From: Brevibacillus fluminis
Lineage (GTDB): Bacteria; Bacillota; Bacilli; Brevibacillales; Brevibacillaceae
DNA length: 64,000 nt
Assembly (NCBI RefSeq): GCF_003710825.1
Contig: NZ_RHHQ01000020.1
Location: 62,001-126,000, forward strand
Direction of reading: 5' to 3'
Shown here: piece after piece, positions 26,158 to 35,800 of the stretch
Position numbering within the stretch: the stretch's first letter is position 1
Layout of the letters: the number at the start of each line of letters is the position of its first letter
Program-made: the position numbers and the translations under genes
Notes under the pieces: model-generated
Databases searched by the model: none
The model's input: the letters and a program-made list of their open reading frames with translations, nothing else
Told to the model about the DNA's origin: nothing

Positions 26158-27327
26158 TCATTCTCGTTCCCGATTGGTCATTTGCTGCCAGACGGAGCCG
26201 CTTGCCGCCTCACCGCGCTCAATCCGCTCGATTGCCATCTTCACCTGCAGGCTGACCTCGAATTCCGGATCTTCCTCAGCGGCGTGAAGGCCAGCCAATG
26301 CTGTCTCATCGCCCTGTTCGAACAAAAAGCGGGCTGCACGCCAACGCACCAGCTTGCTCGTATCCTGCAGCGCCTCCACCATGCTGGGAATTGCTTGCGG
26401 ATCGCCCAAATCAGAGAGCGTATCGCCCGCGGTCCGGCGCACCGACACCGAGGAATCCTTCAACGCTTCCAACAACAGCGGCATTACCGCCTCCGTGCCA
26501 ATCATGCCCAAGTAAACAACAGCCAGCCTGCGGACCGATGATTTCGGATCGCGCAGCGCTTTTGCCAAGATCGGCAGATGCTCTTCCTGCGGCTCCAATC
26601 GATCCATCGCGGCATAACGCTTACGCCAATCAGGGTCGTCGAGCACCTCCAGCGTGATCACTGGCTCCTGTACAATCGGCTCGTCTTGTTCAACGGTTTC
26701 GTGTTTATCTGCAGCCGCTGCGCCCGCTTCCCGCAAAATTTCATCCATCAGCGCGCGCAAACGCTCATCGTCATACGCTGCATCCACTTCCTGCGCAACT
26801 TCTTCACCGATTTCCTTCAAGTCTCCATACCGGACGCCTTGTTCCACCCAACTGCGTTCCTTGATCAGATTGGGAGAAACTTTGCCTGCTTCCATCGCGA
26901 TGTTGGCGAACCGCTCTGGCAAAGCGGCACGAATTTGCTCGCCGCCGGCTTCCACCTTTACCTGCATCGGAATGGTGCGGAACATTTGCAGATAGACGAT
27001 CGCTTCTCCGAATGTGGAAGCGTCCTGTACGCCATCCTGCCCCGTTAAGAGTCCTTCCCCCTCGACATGATCGGTGTTGAAGACTTCCTTCACCGCGGCC
27101 AAAATTTCCTTCCAGCCTGCCTGTGGCAACCGGTCGAGTGCGATGAAATCTGCCGCACGGAACACGCTTTTGACACCCGGAATGTCTAATAGCTTTTGGA
27201 TATAAGGCGCAGCCTGCTCTTTGTTTTGTTTGCTATATTCTTTCTGGATGCCGTTTGGCAGCGATTCATCCAGGTTGAGTTTCATTGAGTTGGGACTTGG
27301 GGTTGGCTCGATCGATAGCAGCTTCAT
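26158..27327 (-). CDS. NifU-N domain plus HEAT-repeat protein (CvfC-like)
   Basis: 389 residues from ATG 27327 (AAAGGAG upstream). The N-terminal 85 residues (IEPTPSPNSMKLNLDESLP) are the scaffold-type NifU/Nfu N domain. The middle part is acidic. The C-terminal 160 residues hold three to four HEAT/PBS-type repeats (DPKSSVRRLAVVYLGMIG and similar). The same domain order is found in Staphylococcus conserved virulence factor C. No Fe-S Cys pairs are visible, so it is probably an interaction scaffold; the molecular role is unknown. Confidence 0.8.
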   Translation of the reverse strand: MKLLSIEPTPSPNSMKLNLDESLPNGIQKEYSKQNKEQAAPYIQKLLDIPGVKSVFRAADFIALDRLPQAGWKEILAAVKEVFNTDHVEGEGLLTGQDGVQDASTFGEAIVYLQMFRTIPMQVKVEAGGEQIRAALPERFANIAMEAGKVSPNLIKERSWVEQGVRYGDLKEIGEEVAQEVDAAYDDERLRALMDEILREAGAAAADKHETVEQDEPIVQEPVITLEVLDDPDWRKRYAAMDRLEPQEEHLPILAKALRDPKSSVRRLAVVYLGMIGTEAVMPLLLEALKDSSVSVRRTAGDTLSDLGDPQAIPSMVEALQDTSKLVRWRAARFLFEQGDETALAGLHAAEEDPEFEVSLQVKMAIERIERGEAASGSVWQQMTNRERE

Positions 27328-27421
27328 CCATGCATCCGCTCCTTTCACGTATGATTCGGTGTCCTTTCATCATACAAACTTCTATGAAAAGAAGCAAAAT
27401 GCGAGTGTGCTGCGAATCAGT

Positions 27422-27919
27422 CTATTTGTTTTTGGCGTAGAGCCAGTTGTAGTAATTGGCGTGTTTCATCTCATCGGTCATAATCTCAAAGAGAACCGGC
27501 TTGTAAATGTCGGGCAAGGCCAAATAGACGCCGCGATATTTTTCGAATGCTTTCAGTTCGCCCATCAGCGCCTGCTCAATGCCTTCCAAATAACTGTTGG
27601 GTCGTTTGAACTCCTCTTGCTCGCCCAAACCGGGCGCCGGCTGCCTGCCGGTGAGCTGTGTATAAAGCTGACGCAGCATGCGGCGGTGTTTCCGCTCGTC
27701 ATCGCGGATCGATTCGATGACCCGCTTCTCCTGTTCTGTCGGTGCAACGCTGATCAAATACTCGTAAAACAGCTCATCGCTGCGTTCGTCAGCGATCGAA
27801 CTCGTAATAACCGATAGCACGGCTTGCATGCTTCCTGACTGCATTTGCGGATCCATTGCTACTGGGACGTAACCATAATAGGGAGAATAAGCAGGCTGAT
27901 ACCCGCTGAAATAAACCAC
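27422..27919 (-). CDS. Ferritin-like (rubrerythrin-type) protein
   Basis: 165 residues from GTG 27919 (GGAGGGG upstream). After a Tyr/Pro-rich N-terminus (GYQPAYSPYYGYVP) a four-helix bundle carries ADERSDELFYEY, IRDDERKHRRML, MGELKAFEKYR and TDEMKHANYYNWLY. These Glu and E-x-x-H patterns are those of diiron ferritin-like proteins. Related Bacillales proteins are annotated only as ferritin-like. The Tyr/Pro N-terminus recalls spore-coat-like sequences, but that is a guess. Confidence 0.8.
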   Translation of the reverse strand: MVYFSGYQPAYSPYYGYVPVAMDPQMQSGSMQAVLSVITSSIADERSDELFYEYLISVAPTEQEKRVIESIRDDERKHRRMLRQLYTQLTGRQPAPGLGEQEEFKRPNSYLEGIEQALMGELKAFEKYRGVYLALPDIYKPVLFEIMTDEMKHANYYNWLYAKNK

Positions 27920-27991
27920 AGTGAACCCCTCCAAGAATCAATCTTCTGTTCTCGTCAGGATATTCGCCTGTGACACTAGTGGTTCCATTTT

Positions 27992-28810
27992 TCAACACTG
28001 CCGTCGGTATTCCCCCGGACTGACGTGAAACCGTGCCTTGAACCCGCGCTGAAACGAGCTCACGCTGCCGAAACCCGCCTCAAAGGCGATGTCCGTAATC
28101 TCCATAGCGGTTTGCCGCAATAGCTGTGCTGCACGGTCGAGCCGTACTTGCGTGACGAACCGGGCGGGTGTACAGCCGAAACGATCGCGAAACAGCTCGA
28201 TCAAATAAAACTTGTTCAGCGACGATGCTTGGGCAATCTGATCGAGTGCGAGCGGCATGGCATAGCTGTCATGGATAAATTGGACGGCCCGCTGCAAGGC
28301 AGGATGGTCGACAACGGGGAATGACCGGCGCCAGCTGGTATCGTGCGAAGCGATGTGTGTTTGCAAAAAAAGCTGTGCCAGCTGCCATTCCAGTTCCTCC
28401 AATGCCAGCGCTTCCGACTGGCTTTGCATCGAGCGGAGAATGGCATGTTCCCCCAGCTGGCGAAATCGGTCATTATCCCCTTCGTGCCAATTGGGCATTG
28501 CCAGCTGTGGTGGATGATGCTCGAACCTCTCTGCCAAAACCTTTTGCAAAAATACCTCACTTAACCCTACCAGCATGATGCGCACAGGCTCATCATGAGC
28601 GATATGGCGATGCTCATCGTCTGGAGCCACGACGAGCCGGTGGTCTGCGGAAAGCCGCTTGATTGTCTGGTTGCACTGCAAGGAAACGATCCCCGCCAAA
28701 GGGATGCTCATCTGATAATGCCCTTCATGCTTGTGCAGCGTATCCGCTTCATGCGGATGCAGCTGAAAAATCCGAAAGCCGCAGTTTCCCAAGTCTAGCG
28801 AAAGATCCAC
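27992..28810 (-). CDS. AraC-family transcriptional regulator with cupin sensor
   Basis: 272 residues. An N-terminal cupin-like half (HPHEADTLHKHEGHYQM, His-rich, may bind metal or a small ligand) and a C-terminal pair of HTH motifs (MPLALDQIAQASSLNKFYLIELF and MEITDIAFEAGFGSVSSFQRGF). GTG 28810 follows AAAGGGGAG. It has no obvious partner. The neighbouring GNAT gene on the other strand, beyond repeat copy B, is a possible target. Confidence 0.88.
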   Translation of the reverse strand: MDLSLDLGNCGFRIFQLHPHEADTLHKHEGHYQMSIPLAGIVSLQCNQTIKRLSADHRLVVAPDDEHRHIAHDEPVRIMLVGLSEVFLQKVLAERFEHHPPQLAMPNWHEGDNDRFRQLGEHAILRSMQSQSEALALEELEWQLAQLFLQTHIASHDTSWRRSFPVVDHPALQRAVQFIHDSYAMPLALDQIAQASSLNKFYLIELFRDRFGCTPARFVTQVRLDRAAQLLRQTAMEITDIAFEAGFGSVSSFQRGFKARFHVSPGEYRRQC

Positions 28811-28928
28811 CCAAACTCCCCTTTCTTTCCATGCGGCAAAAATTGTGCGATAAACCCAATTTTTGCGTAGCGGAGCATGTCACCTTCAAAGTAAGATCAT
28901 GATTATTGAATCAATTTTTAGACTACTA

Positions 28929-29017
28929 GTTAGAAAACCTGGCTACGCCATGCTTTTTGGCGGAGCCGCGGCTGCACTTATACTGGATAAGAATTTATAA
29001 ATTCTTATCTGTACAAA
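28929..29017 (+). repeat. Dispersed hairpin repeat, copy B
   Basis: GTTAGAAAACCTGGCTACGCCA ... TGGCGGAGCCGCGG and the same tail as copy A (CTGCACTTATACTGGATAAG, then AAGAATTTATAAATTCTT and CTGTACAAA). The first hairpin has mismatches relative to copy A. Lies in the AraC/GNAT intergenic region. Confidence 0.8.
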
Positions 29018-29077
29018 TAACATCCGGGCCGCTAATTACAATGGCATGCCAGGATTTTCGTAAAGGAGACGGATCGT

Positions 29078-29944
29078 ATGCTTATTACCAAACAAGGATT
29101 ATCCGAACAAGAATTGGCTGCCATCGCCGAGCTTGCTGACATTTGCAACAAAGCGGACGGCATCCTATTGAAGCTCAACTGGGAAACGTTGAAAAGCCGT
29201 CCGACAGATGTGACCAACGACTTCCTCTTTTATGACGGCGACAAGCTTGTCGGTTTCGCTGCACTGTATGTTTTCCGCTCCACGGAAGCTGAGCTCAGCG
29301 GAATGGTTCATCCCGATTACCGTCGGCAAGGCATTTTCACACAGCTCACCCGCGCCGCACAAGACGAATGCCGCAGACGGAACATCCCCAAGCTGATCTA
29401 CATCGTCTACCATCTGTCTGAGTCGGGCAAAGCGTTTGCAACCGCGACCGGAGCAGCATACGGCTTCTCCGAGTATTGGATGGCGCGGACAAAAGATCTT
29501 CTGCCACCGGTAAACCCTGACACGGCGAAAACCGTCACCTTGCGATTGGTTGAAGAGCGCGATCTCGAAGATATCATCGCTCTCAACATATCCGGCTTCT
29601 CCATGTCCGAAGAAGATTCCCGTGAATATGTGTCTCAATCACAAGCAAGCGAGCGCGACAAGACGTATATCTCACACTTGGGCGAAACTCCTGTCGGTAA
29701 AATTGGTGTGATGGAGGAAACCGACAAAGCATTTATCTTTGGCTTTTGCGTCGCTAGCGATATGCAGCGCAAAGGACTCGGCCGGCAAATTTTGAGCAAA
29801 ACCATCCAGCTGCTGAAGGAAAAAGGCTTTCAGCAAATTGAGCTGGAAGTGGCCGTCGAGAATTTGCAAGCGCTCGGACTATACGAATCATGCGGCTTCG
29901 TAACGACCGGCGCGAACGATTATTTCGAGCTAGCGCTCAGCTAA
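29078..29944 (+). CDS. Tandem GNAT-domain N-acetyltransferase
   Basis: 288 residues in two GNAT folds. The first (about 1-145) has the acetyl-CoA loop HPDYRRQGIFTQL, the second (about 150-288) SDMQRKGLGRQIL. Both keep the R/Q-x-x-G-x-G/A pattern. The substrate is unknown; tandem GNATs of this kind often act on small amines or antibiotics, but nothing here proves that. ATG 29078 follows AAGGAGAC. The end overlaps the end of the convergent GalT-like gene by 15 bases. Confidence 0.87.
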   Translation: MLITKQGLSEQELAAIAELADICNKADGILLKLNWETLKSRPTDVTNDFLFYDGDKLVGFAALYVFRSTEAELSGMVHPDYRRQGIFTQLTRAAQDECRRRNIPKLIYIVYHLSESGKAFATATGAAYGFSEYWMARTKDLLPPVNPDTAKTVTLRLVEERDLEDIIALNISGFSMSEEDSREYVSQSQASERDKTYISHLGETPVGKIGVMEETDKAFIFGFCVASDMQRKGLGRQILSKTIQLLKEKGFQQIELEVAVENLQALGLYESCGFVTTGANDYFELALS

Positions 29945-30697
29945 ATACAAGCGCTGAATCGTTTTGGCGATCTCTTCGATATTATTGGAGACTTGCGGTA
30001 TCGAATAGCCGACGAACAATGGTGATGTGACGAAACGCGGTACAACTTTGACCAGCCGTTTCCCGCCCAAATGATAGAAAAAGAGATTGTAGCTGGCGCA
30101 ACGCTGATTGAAATGGTGCAAAATATAATGCGTCAGGATCTGCACGTAGTCGGCCATCCGATCGATCTGCGCCAGATCTTCCAAAATAACATTGAACTCG
30201 GTGAACCCGGCGCGGGGCTGGCTGGAAATATTGCAGCTGATGCCTTGCGCCGCATCGATTTCAACCCCCACGAAATGATCCAGCCGCGTATGCTCCTGAT
30301 AATCCACATGTTGTAAGCCGATGATTTGCATATGAGGATGCTTGAGCGACCCTCCTGAATACGGTCCGTGATTTTTGTAAAACATGACCGAACGAAACTC
30401 CCCGCTCGCCTCCATGTCCATCCACTTTTCCATCCCGAAACGAAACAGCTGATGCAAATGCTCTTTCGGATAGACCGACAGCTCGGAATCGCACTCATCC
30501 GTCTCGATGATTAGCGTCTGGTACGTATCCTGGAGAACTGGGTATTTGTTTTTGAGAAAAATGATCGACCCCCGTTCCTCCAAAACACCTTCCAGACTTT
30601 CTCGGTCGCAAAACGGACAGGTCGCCTCTCGGTTGATGATGTTCTCCGGTTTTTGTCTCCCAATGTGCGATTCAAAATAGAGATGGGTATGCTTCAC
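29930..30697 (-). CDS. DUF4931 protein, GalT/HIT-like nucleotidyltransferase fold
   Basis: 255 residues from GTG 30697 (AAGGTG upstream). CPFCDRE near residue 30 suggests a zinc site. GPYSGGSLKHPHMQIIGL contains the H-P-H histidine triad of galactose-1-phosphate uridylyltransferase and HIT proteins. The family (DUF4931) has no established reaction. A nucleotide-sugar or dinucleotide substrate is a reasonable inference. It is divergent from lysC. Confidence 0.8.
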   Translation of the reverse strand: MKHTHLYFESHIGRQKPENIINREATCPFCDRESLEGVLEERGSIIFLKNKYPVLQDTYQTLIIETDECDSELSVYPKEHLHQLFRFGMEKWMDMEASGEFRSVMFYKNHGPYSGGSLKHPHMQIIGLQHVDYQEHTRLDHFVGVEIDAAQGISCNISSQPRAGFTEFNVILEDLAQIDRMADYVQILTHYILHHFNQRCASYNLFFYHLGGKRLVKVVPRFVTSPLFVGYSIPQVSNNIEEIAKTIQRLYLAER

Positions 30698-30739
30698 GTT
30701 TATCACCTTACTATTCAAAAGTTTACATCTACTCTATCT

Positions 30740-30768
30740 TCAAGCTGATCTGTTCAATTCTGTATAAT
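30740..30768 (+). promoter_or_regulatory. Possible lysC promoter
   Basis: A TATAAT at 30763-30768 lies about 158 bases before the lysC start. The -35 region is weak. The leader that would follow shows no lysine-riboswitch features that I can recognise. Confidence 0.3.
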
Positions 30769-30925
30769 CATGTTATCACAATTACAAAAAATTCGCCTTT
30801 TTGAAGCCAATCAGCAGAAATTTGTGAAAAATAGGCGTTTACCCTTCCCTTCGGAGGATTTTCGCGTTAGAGTGGTGCATAAGGTATTTTTTTCGGTGTG
30901 GATAGGAAAATGGAGGGTTAGAGAG

Positions 30926-32287
30926 ATGAAAGTAGCAAAATTTGGCGGCACTTCGATGGCGAGTGCGGCACAATTCAAAAAAGTGTATGACATCATCAAG
31001 GCGGATGGCGACCGTAAAGTCATCGTTGTCTCCGCTCCTGGGAAACGATATAAGGAAGATACGAAAGTAACCGATCTTTTGATCGCGGTCGCTGACCAGT
31101 TCCTCGCAACTGGCAATGCGGATGAGGAGTTGAACCGTGTCATCGCTCGCTATCAGGAGATCGCTGATGATCTGGAGCTTGGCCCTGCGGTCATGGAGCG
31201 TATTTCCGGCGATTTGCACGCATTGCTTACGCAGGATGCGACCGATTCCGCGCGTTTTCTCGATGCGGTGAAGGCTGCCGGCGAGGACAATAGCGCCAAA
31301 CTGTTCGCCGCCTTCTTGCAAAGCCAAGGTGAGGACGCTCACTATGTGAATCCGCGTAAGGCGGGCCTCTTGGTGAGCGACGAGCCTGCCAATGCACAGG
31401 TGCTGCCTGAAGCATATGAACGGCTGAACGCGTCTTTGCGCGGTCGCTCCGGCATTACGATCTTCCCCGGCTTCTTTGGCTTTTCGCAGGAGGGCGTGCT
31501 GGTCACGTTCTCGCGTGGCGGCTCCGACATCACCGGCTCAATTTTGGCAGCAGCGGTGAAAGCCGATCTGTATGAAAACTTCACCGACGTCGATTCCGTA
31601 TTTTCGGTCAATCCGAATCTAGTGAACAATCCGAAAGATATCAAAGAGATCACGTATCGCGAAATGCGCGAGCTGTCCTATGCAGGCTTCTCCGTTTTCC
31701 ATGAGGACGCTCTTCTGCCAGCTTACATGGGCCGCATTCCGGTTTGCATCAAAAATACGAACAACCCGAGCGCCCCTGGCACGATGGTCACACTCGAGCG
31801 CCATACCGTCGCGGAAACCGTTGTCGGGATCGCGAGCGACGGCGGCTTCTGCAGCATTTACATGAGCAAATATTTGATGAACCGCGAGATCGGCTTCGGT
31901 CGCCGCGTGCTGCAAATTCTCGAAGAAGAAGGGCTCTCTTACGAGCATACGCCGTCCGGGATCGACAACATTTCCGTTATCCTGCGCGACAAAAACTTTG
32001 ATGAGGAAAAAGAGCAGCGCATCACAGACCGGATCAAAAACGAGCTTCAAGTCGATGATTTCGCGATTGAGCGCGATCTGGCGCTGGTCATGATCGTCGG
32101 AGAAGGGATGCGCCGTTCCGTCGGGGTATCCGCTCGCGCAACTGCAGCGCTCGCCCGTGCCGATGTCAACATCGAGATGATCAACCAAGGCTCGTCCGAG
32201 GTGAGCATGATGTTCGGCGTTAAAGCATACGATGCGGATCGCGCCGTCATTGCGCTGTACGAAGAGTTTTTTGGCGAGAGCAAGTAA
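30926..32287 (+). CDS. Aspartate kinase (YclM/LysC class III type)
   Basis: 453 residues. It phosphorylates aspartate at the head of the lysine/threonine/methionine/diaminopimelate pathways. The kinase core begins MKVAKFGGTSMASAAQF (the KFGGTS motif) and includes FSRGGSDITGSILAAA. Two ACT domains (about 315-453) would bind the feedback amino acid. ATG 30926 follows GGAGGG; the longer in-frame start at 30770 adds 52 unrelated residues. Length and motifs fit the monofunctional threonine/lysine-sensitive class (YclM) better than the overlapping alpha/beta type. It is monocistronic. Confidence 0.93.
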   Translation: MKVAKFGGTSMASAAQFKKVYDIIKADGDRKVIVVSAPGKRYKEDTKVTDLLIAVADQFLATGNADEELNRVIARYQEIADDLELGPAVMERISGDLHALLTQDATDSARFLDAVKAAGEDNSAKLFAAFLQSQGEDAHYVNPRKAGLLVSDEPANAQVLPEAYERLNASLRGRSGITIFPGFFGFSQEGVLVTFSRGGSDITGSILAAAVKADLYENFTDVDSVFSVNPNLVNNPKDIKEITYREMRELSYAGFSVFHEDALLPAYMGRIPVCIKNTNNPSAPGTMVTLERHTVAETVVGIASDGGFCSIYMSKYLMNREIGFGRRVLQILEEEGLSYEHTPSGIDNISVILRDKNFDEEKEQRITDRIKNELQVDDFAIERDLALVMIVGEGMRRSVGVSARATAALARADVNIEMINQGSSEVSMMFGVKAYDADRAVIALYEEFFGESK

Positions 32288-32307
32288 ATGTAATTACGAA
32301 ACGCGAA

Positions 32308-32348
32308 CAGGCCGATGCTTCCCTCGACAGGGGCATCGGCTTTTTAAT
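32308..32348. terminator. Terminator between lysC and the GH63-type gene
   Basis: GCCGATGC and GCATCGGC pair around TTCCCTCGACAGGG and are followed by TTTTT. It serves lysC and lies at the end of the convergent sugar operon. Confidence 0.75.
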
Positions 32349-32349
32349 T

Positions 32350-34050
32350 TCACACGTATTCATGGGCCAAAATCAAGTAGACGCTAGACGTCCATGTGAA
32401 GGCCGGATCGCGTAAGGCTCGCCCGCTCTGCGCATCGAAATTTTCAGCCATCCCACAGTTCTGTGCCATACGGCAAAAGCGCCTTGCGATCTCCCGGGCG
32501 AACGAATCCTCTCCAGCTTTGCGCAGCCCGTCGACGATCAGCATGGTGGATGGCGCCCAAATCGGCCCTCTCCAGTATCCGTCGGGCACATAGCTGGAGC
32601 TGCCAATTCTCTCGGTAGCAAAGCCATGCTCGGTCAAAAATCCGTCGGTTTGTTTCAGCGCCGCAACCACTCTGTCCCGTACTGTTGCAGGTAGCCGTTC
32701 GCCCAAGACGATCGGCATCATCAAGAGCAAGCTGTCCGCTTCAATCGCTTGCCCGCTCGACGCCATTCGCGCAACGAAACGTTCCCCCGTCCAAAACCGC
32801 TGTAGCAAATCATGCAGAAGCTGCTCGTAACGGTCATGCCACTCCCGCGCCTCAGAATGTTGGCCAAGCCTTTCCGCTATCTGCGAGAGTGTCTCCATCT
32901 GCAGGCATAAGTAGGCCGCAAGATCGGGACTTTCCACCGGAACGCCCTCGGCAAAAACCGTGCTGTTGTCCCAGCCGCTGTCATTGCCGTGGTGGTAGCA
33001 ATACAGCCCCTCTGCTGACTGCTTGCGATGTACAAGCCACCATGACGTCCATTTGGCTAGCGGCTCATACAGCTCACGCAGCCGTTCCAGCGTAAAAAAG
33101 TCGCTCCGCTCCATCATCCACCCGACCGCCCAGCCATGGATCGGCGGCTTGCAGCAATTCCAGAGTGCAAACGAGTCGTTGAGAAAATCGGGCAACACTC
33201 CGCTTGCGTCCTGGCAGTCAAAGAACAGCATGATTTGGTCAAAAGCCAACTGCGGATTGCCCCGCGCCAATGCCATCGCATTGAAGCAATGATCCCAGCT
33301 CCAAATATTGGTCATCCAGTTTTTGGACATGTACATCGCCGGACGTGTAAGCAGCCCGCTCGGACTGACGACGCTGGACCAGGTTATATACGCTGCGAGC
33401 TCCCTGCCTTCTGCGAATTCCTGCGGGACCGGCAACACATGGTCCAACCAGTCTCGATAAGTTCCCTCTTGCTTTGCAACGCACTCACCAAACGTGTCGT
33501 GCCCCTCATTTCCCTGACGAACGGTGATAAATTCCTCAAGCGCGCATTCAGCTGCGCCCGTCTTTTCATCAGGCACAAACGTGATCACGACGCGTGCTGA
33601 CTTCACCCCATTCCATGGCGCATCAAGTGAAAGCTCCCCTTCCCGCATGGCAAGCCGCAATCGCACCGTTTGCGTGAAGCTATTGACCAAAGCGCTCGCA
33701 GGCTCCGTCTGAAACGCGTAATCGTACGCGCCCGTCTCCATCGTAAGCCGTACACGGACACCGAGCGAACGCACCCGTAACACGTGCGGAGCCGCAAAGC
33801 AAAACGTCGCGCCTTGCTCCCCTCCGGCATCAAGCGTAAGCTGCGACGGGGTCATTCTGACTTCATAATGCACTGCACGGCCGTCTTCACGTACTAATTC
33901 GATGTGGAACAGTTCGCCCCACTTTTCGTCCCCTCCGCGCACATTTCGGAGATACAGTCCATCAGACCGTTGCCCGGAACCTCTCGACTGCGAGAGAACA
34001 AAATACGAGCCATAACAGCTGAACGGTAATTGCTCCTGATTCACATGCAC
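32350..34050 (-). CDS. Glycoside hydrolase, MGH1/GH63-like (alpha/alpha-barrel)
   Basis: 566 residues. An N-terminal beta-sandwich-like half (to about 200) leads into an (alpha/alpha)6 barrel with SWDHCFNAMA, KPPIHGWAVGWM, HHGNDSGWDNSTVF and YWRGPIWAPSTM. These segments are typical of GH63 and related trehalase/glucosylglycerate hydrolase proteins. There is no signal peptide, so it should act inside the cell on a sugar brought in by the adjacent ABC system. GTG 34050 follows GGAGGAG, 13 bases from the permease stop. The substrate is inferred only as an alpha-glycoside; a compatible-solute glycoside is one option. Confidence 0.82.
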   Translation of the reverse strand: MHVNQEQLPFSCYGSYFVLSQSRGSGQRSDGLYLRNVRGGDEKWGELFHIELVREDGRAVHYEVRMTPSQLTLDAGGEQGATFCFAAPHVLRVRSLGVRVRLTMETGAYDYAFQTEPASALVNSFTQTVRLRLAMREGELSLDAPWNGVKSARVVITFVPDEKTGAAECALEEFITVRQGNEGHDTFGECVAKQEGTYRDWLDHVLPVPQEFAEGRELAAYITWSSVVSPSGLLTRPAMYMSKNWMTNIWSWDHCFNAMALARGNPQLAFDQIMLFFDCQDASGVLPDFLNDSFALWNCCKPPIHGWAVGWMMERSDFFTLERLRELYEPLAKWTSWWLVHRKQSAEGLYCYHHGNDSGWDNSTVFAEGVPVESPDLAAYLCLQMETLSQIAERLGQHSEAREWHDRYEQLLHDLLQRFWTGERFVARMASSGQAIEADSLLLMMPIVLGERLPATVRDRVVAALKQTDGFLTEHGFATERIGSSSYVPDGYWRGPIWAPSTMLIVDGLRKAGEDSFAREIARRFCRMAQNCGMAENFDAQSGRALRDPAFTWTSSVYLILAHEYV

Positions 34051-34063
34051 TTCCCATCTCCTC

Positions 34064-34876
34064 CTACTTTAACCCTGCTCCGGCCATATTCTCCACGATG
34101 TAGCGTTGGGCAAAAAAGAAAATTACCATCGGCGGCAGCGAGATCAGGCATGTGATCGCCATCAACGAGGTGGTGTCGACCACATCACGCGTGCCCATGA
34201 GCTGACCCAAGCCGAGTGGCAGCGTGTATTTGCTCATGTCATTCAGAAAGATCAGCGGTCCCAAATAATCGTTCCAGCAGCTCAGCATCTGAAAGACCGC
34301 GACGAGAATCAGAGCGGGTGCCGTAAGCGGCAGGATAATGCGCAAATAAATCTGGAATGAATTCGCGCCATCGATCCGCGCCGCCTCATCCAGCTCCCGT
34401 GGAATCGTCATGATGAACTGGCGCAGCAAAAAGATAAAAAACGGAGCTCCGAACCATGCTGGCACAATCAGCGGCTTTAAAGTATTGATCCAGCCAAGCC
34501 AGTTGAACTCCACGTACAACGGAATCATCGTCACTTCCCAAGGAATCATCATCGTGGCAAGCAAAATCATGAACAGAAGGTCTCGCCCCTTAAACGTGAA
34601 GCGCGCAAATCCGTATGCCACAAGCGAGCACGACACGAGCGTACCAAGCGTCGCCATCACCGTTACAATCGTAGAATTGACCAAATAAGTCGTAAACTCC
34701 GCTTTTCCCCACGCCTCAATGAAATTGGACCAATGAAGCTGGCTCGGCACCCATTGCGGCGGGTAGGCAGTGACCTCCTCTGGCCCTTTTAGCGCAGTTG
34801 CCACCATCCAGTAAAACGGGGCGAGAAAAAGCAGTGAGAACAGAATCAATAGCGTGTACGTGATCGCCTTTTTCAT
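34064..34876 (-). CDS. Carbohydrate ABC transporter permease (MalG type)
   Basis: 270 residues with six membrane segments. The EAA loop ELDEAARIDGANSFQIYLRI contacts the ATPase. ATG 34876 overlaps the upstream permease stop by 4 bases and follows GAAGGAGG. No ATPase gene is in the cluster, so the system probably uses a shared MsmX-type ATPase, as many Bacillus sugar importers do. Confidence 0.92.
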   Translation of the reverse strand: MKKAITYTLLILFSLLFLAPFYWMVATALKGPEEVTAYPPQWVPSQLHWSNFIEAWGKAEFTTYLVNSTIVTVMATLGTLVSCSLVAYGFARFTFKGRDLLFMILLATMMIPWEVTMIPLYVEFNWLGWINTLKPLIVPAWFGAPFFIFLLRQFIMTIPRELDEAARIDGANSFQIYLRIILPLTAPALILVAVFQMLSCWNDYLGPLIFLNDMSKYTLPLGLGQLMGTRDVVDTTSLMAITCLISLPPMVIFFFAQRYIVENMAGAGLK

Positions 34877-35787
34877 GTCGTCCCCTCCTTCTTCATCTCG
34901 CTCTCATAAAACACCCACAGTGCGGACGATTTGAAAACTAAGAGAGTGAGGACGAGGATGATGAGGAACATAAACCAGGAATTCGCAGCTGAATAGCCCA
35001 TTTTGAAATACTTGAAGGCATTGTCATACGCGTACATCGCATAAAAGTAGGTCGACTGCAGTGGTCCTCCTCCCGTCAGCGTCATCGCGAGTACCAGCGT
35101 TTGAAACGCGCCGATGATCGTCGTGATCAGGTTGAACAAAATCGTCGGGCTGAGCAGCGGGATGGTGATGCGAAAAAACTGGGCGACCGCACCTGCACCA
35201 TCGATCGAAGCCGCTTCGTATAGGTCGGACGGAATGCCCTTGAGCCCCGCCAAAAAAATCAGCACCATCGATCCTTGCCCCCACAGGCTCGCGATCACCA
35301 TGGCGACGAGCGCCCACTTTTCGCTGTTTAGCCAATCGGGCCCTTCGATGCCGACAAGAGACAGCAAATAATTGAGGATACCGAACTCGCCATGATAGAC
35401 CCACGACCAGATCATCGAGAGCGAGACGAGTGAAATGACGCTGGGTAAATAAAATACCGAGCGAAAAAATCCGGTAAACCGAACCTTTTGGTTCAATAAA
35501 AGCGCAAGCAACAGCGCCACGATGAGATTGAGTGGGACAAACAACAGCGCAAACTTGAACGTGATCCACAGCGACTGCCAAAACAGCGGATCGTCGGTGA
35601 ACATACTGACATAATTGTCCCAGCCGACAAAGCGTGCCTCACCAATAATCGGCCAGTCAAAAAAGCTGATGACAAGCGAAAACACCATAGGTCCAAACGT
35701 GAAGACGACAAAACCGAACAACCAGGGCAGGAGAAAAAGAAAGGGGGTCAAAGCCCCCCCACGCAACTTCTTGGCAAGTTCCTTCAT
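34873..35787 (-). CDS. Carbohydrate ABC transporter permease (MalF type)
   Basis: 304 residues with six membrane helices. The EAA loop reads DLYEAASIDGAGAVAQFFRI. It is coupled to the MalG-type partner and 13 bases after the binding-protein gene. Together they form the membrane channel. Confidence 0.92.
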   Translation of the reverse strand: MKELAKKLRGGALTPFLFLLPWLFGFVVFTFGPMVFSLVISFFDWPIIGEARFVGWDNYVSMFTDDPLFWQSLWITFKFALLFVPLNLIVALLLALLLNQKVRFTGFFRSVFYLPSVISLVSLSMIWSWVYHGEFGILNYLLSLVGIEGPDWLNSEKWALVAMVIASLWGQGSMVLIFLAGLKGIPSDLYEAASIDGAGAVAQFFRITIPLLSPTILFNLITTIIGAFQTLVLAMTLTGGGPLQSTYFYAMYAYDNAFKYFKMGYSAANSWFMFLIILVLTLLVFKSSALWVFYESEMKKEGTT

Positions 35788-35800
35788 CGCGTGATCCCGC

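Noticed and set aside
30698..30925. Possible lysine riboswitch before lysC
   Set aside because: None of the conserved L-box blocks could be found; the leader is short and AT-rich.
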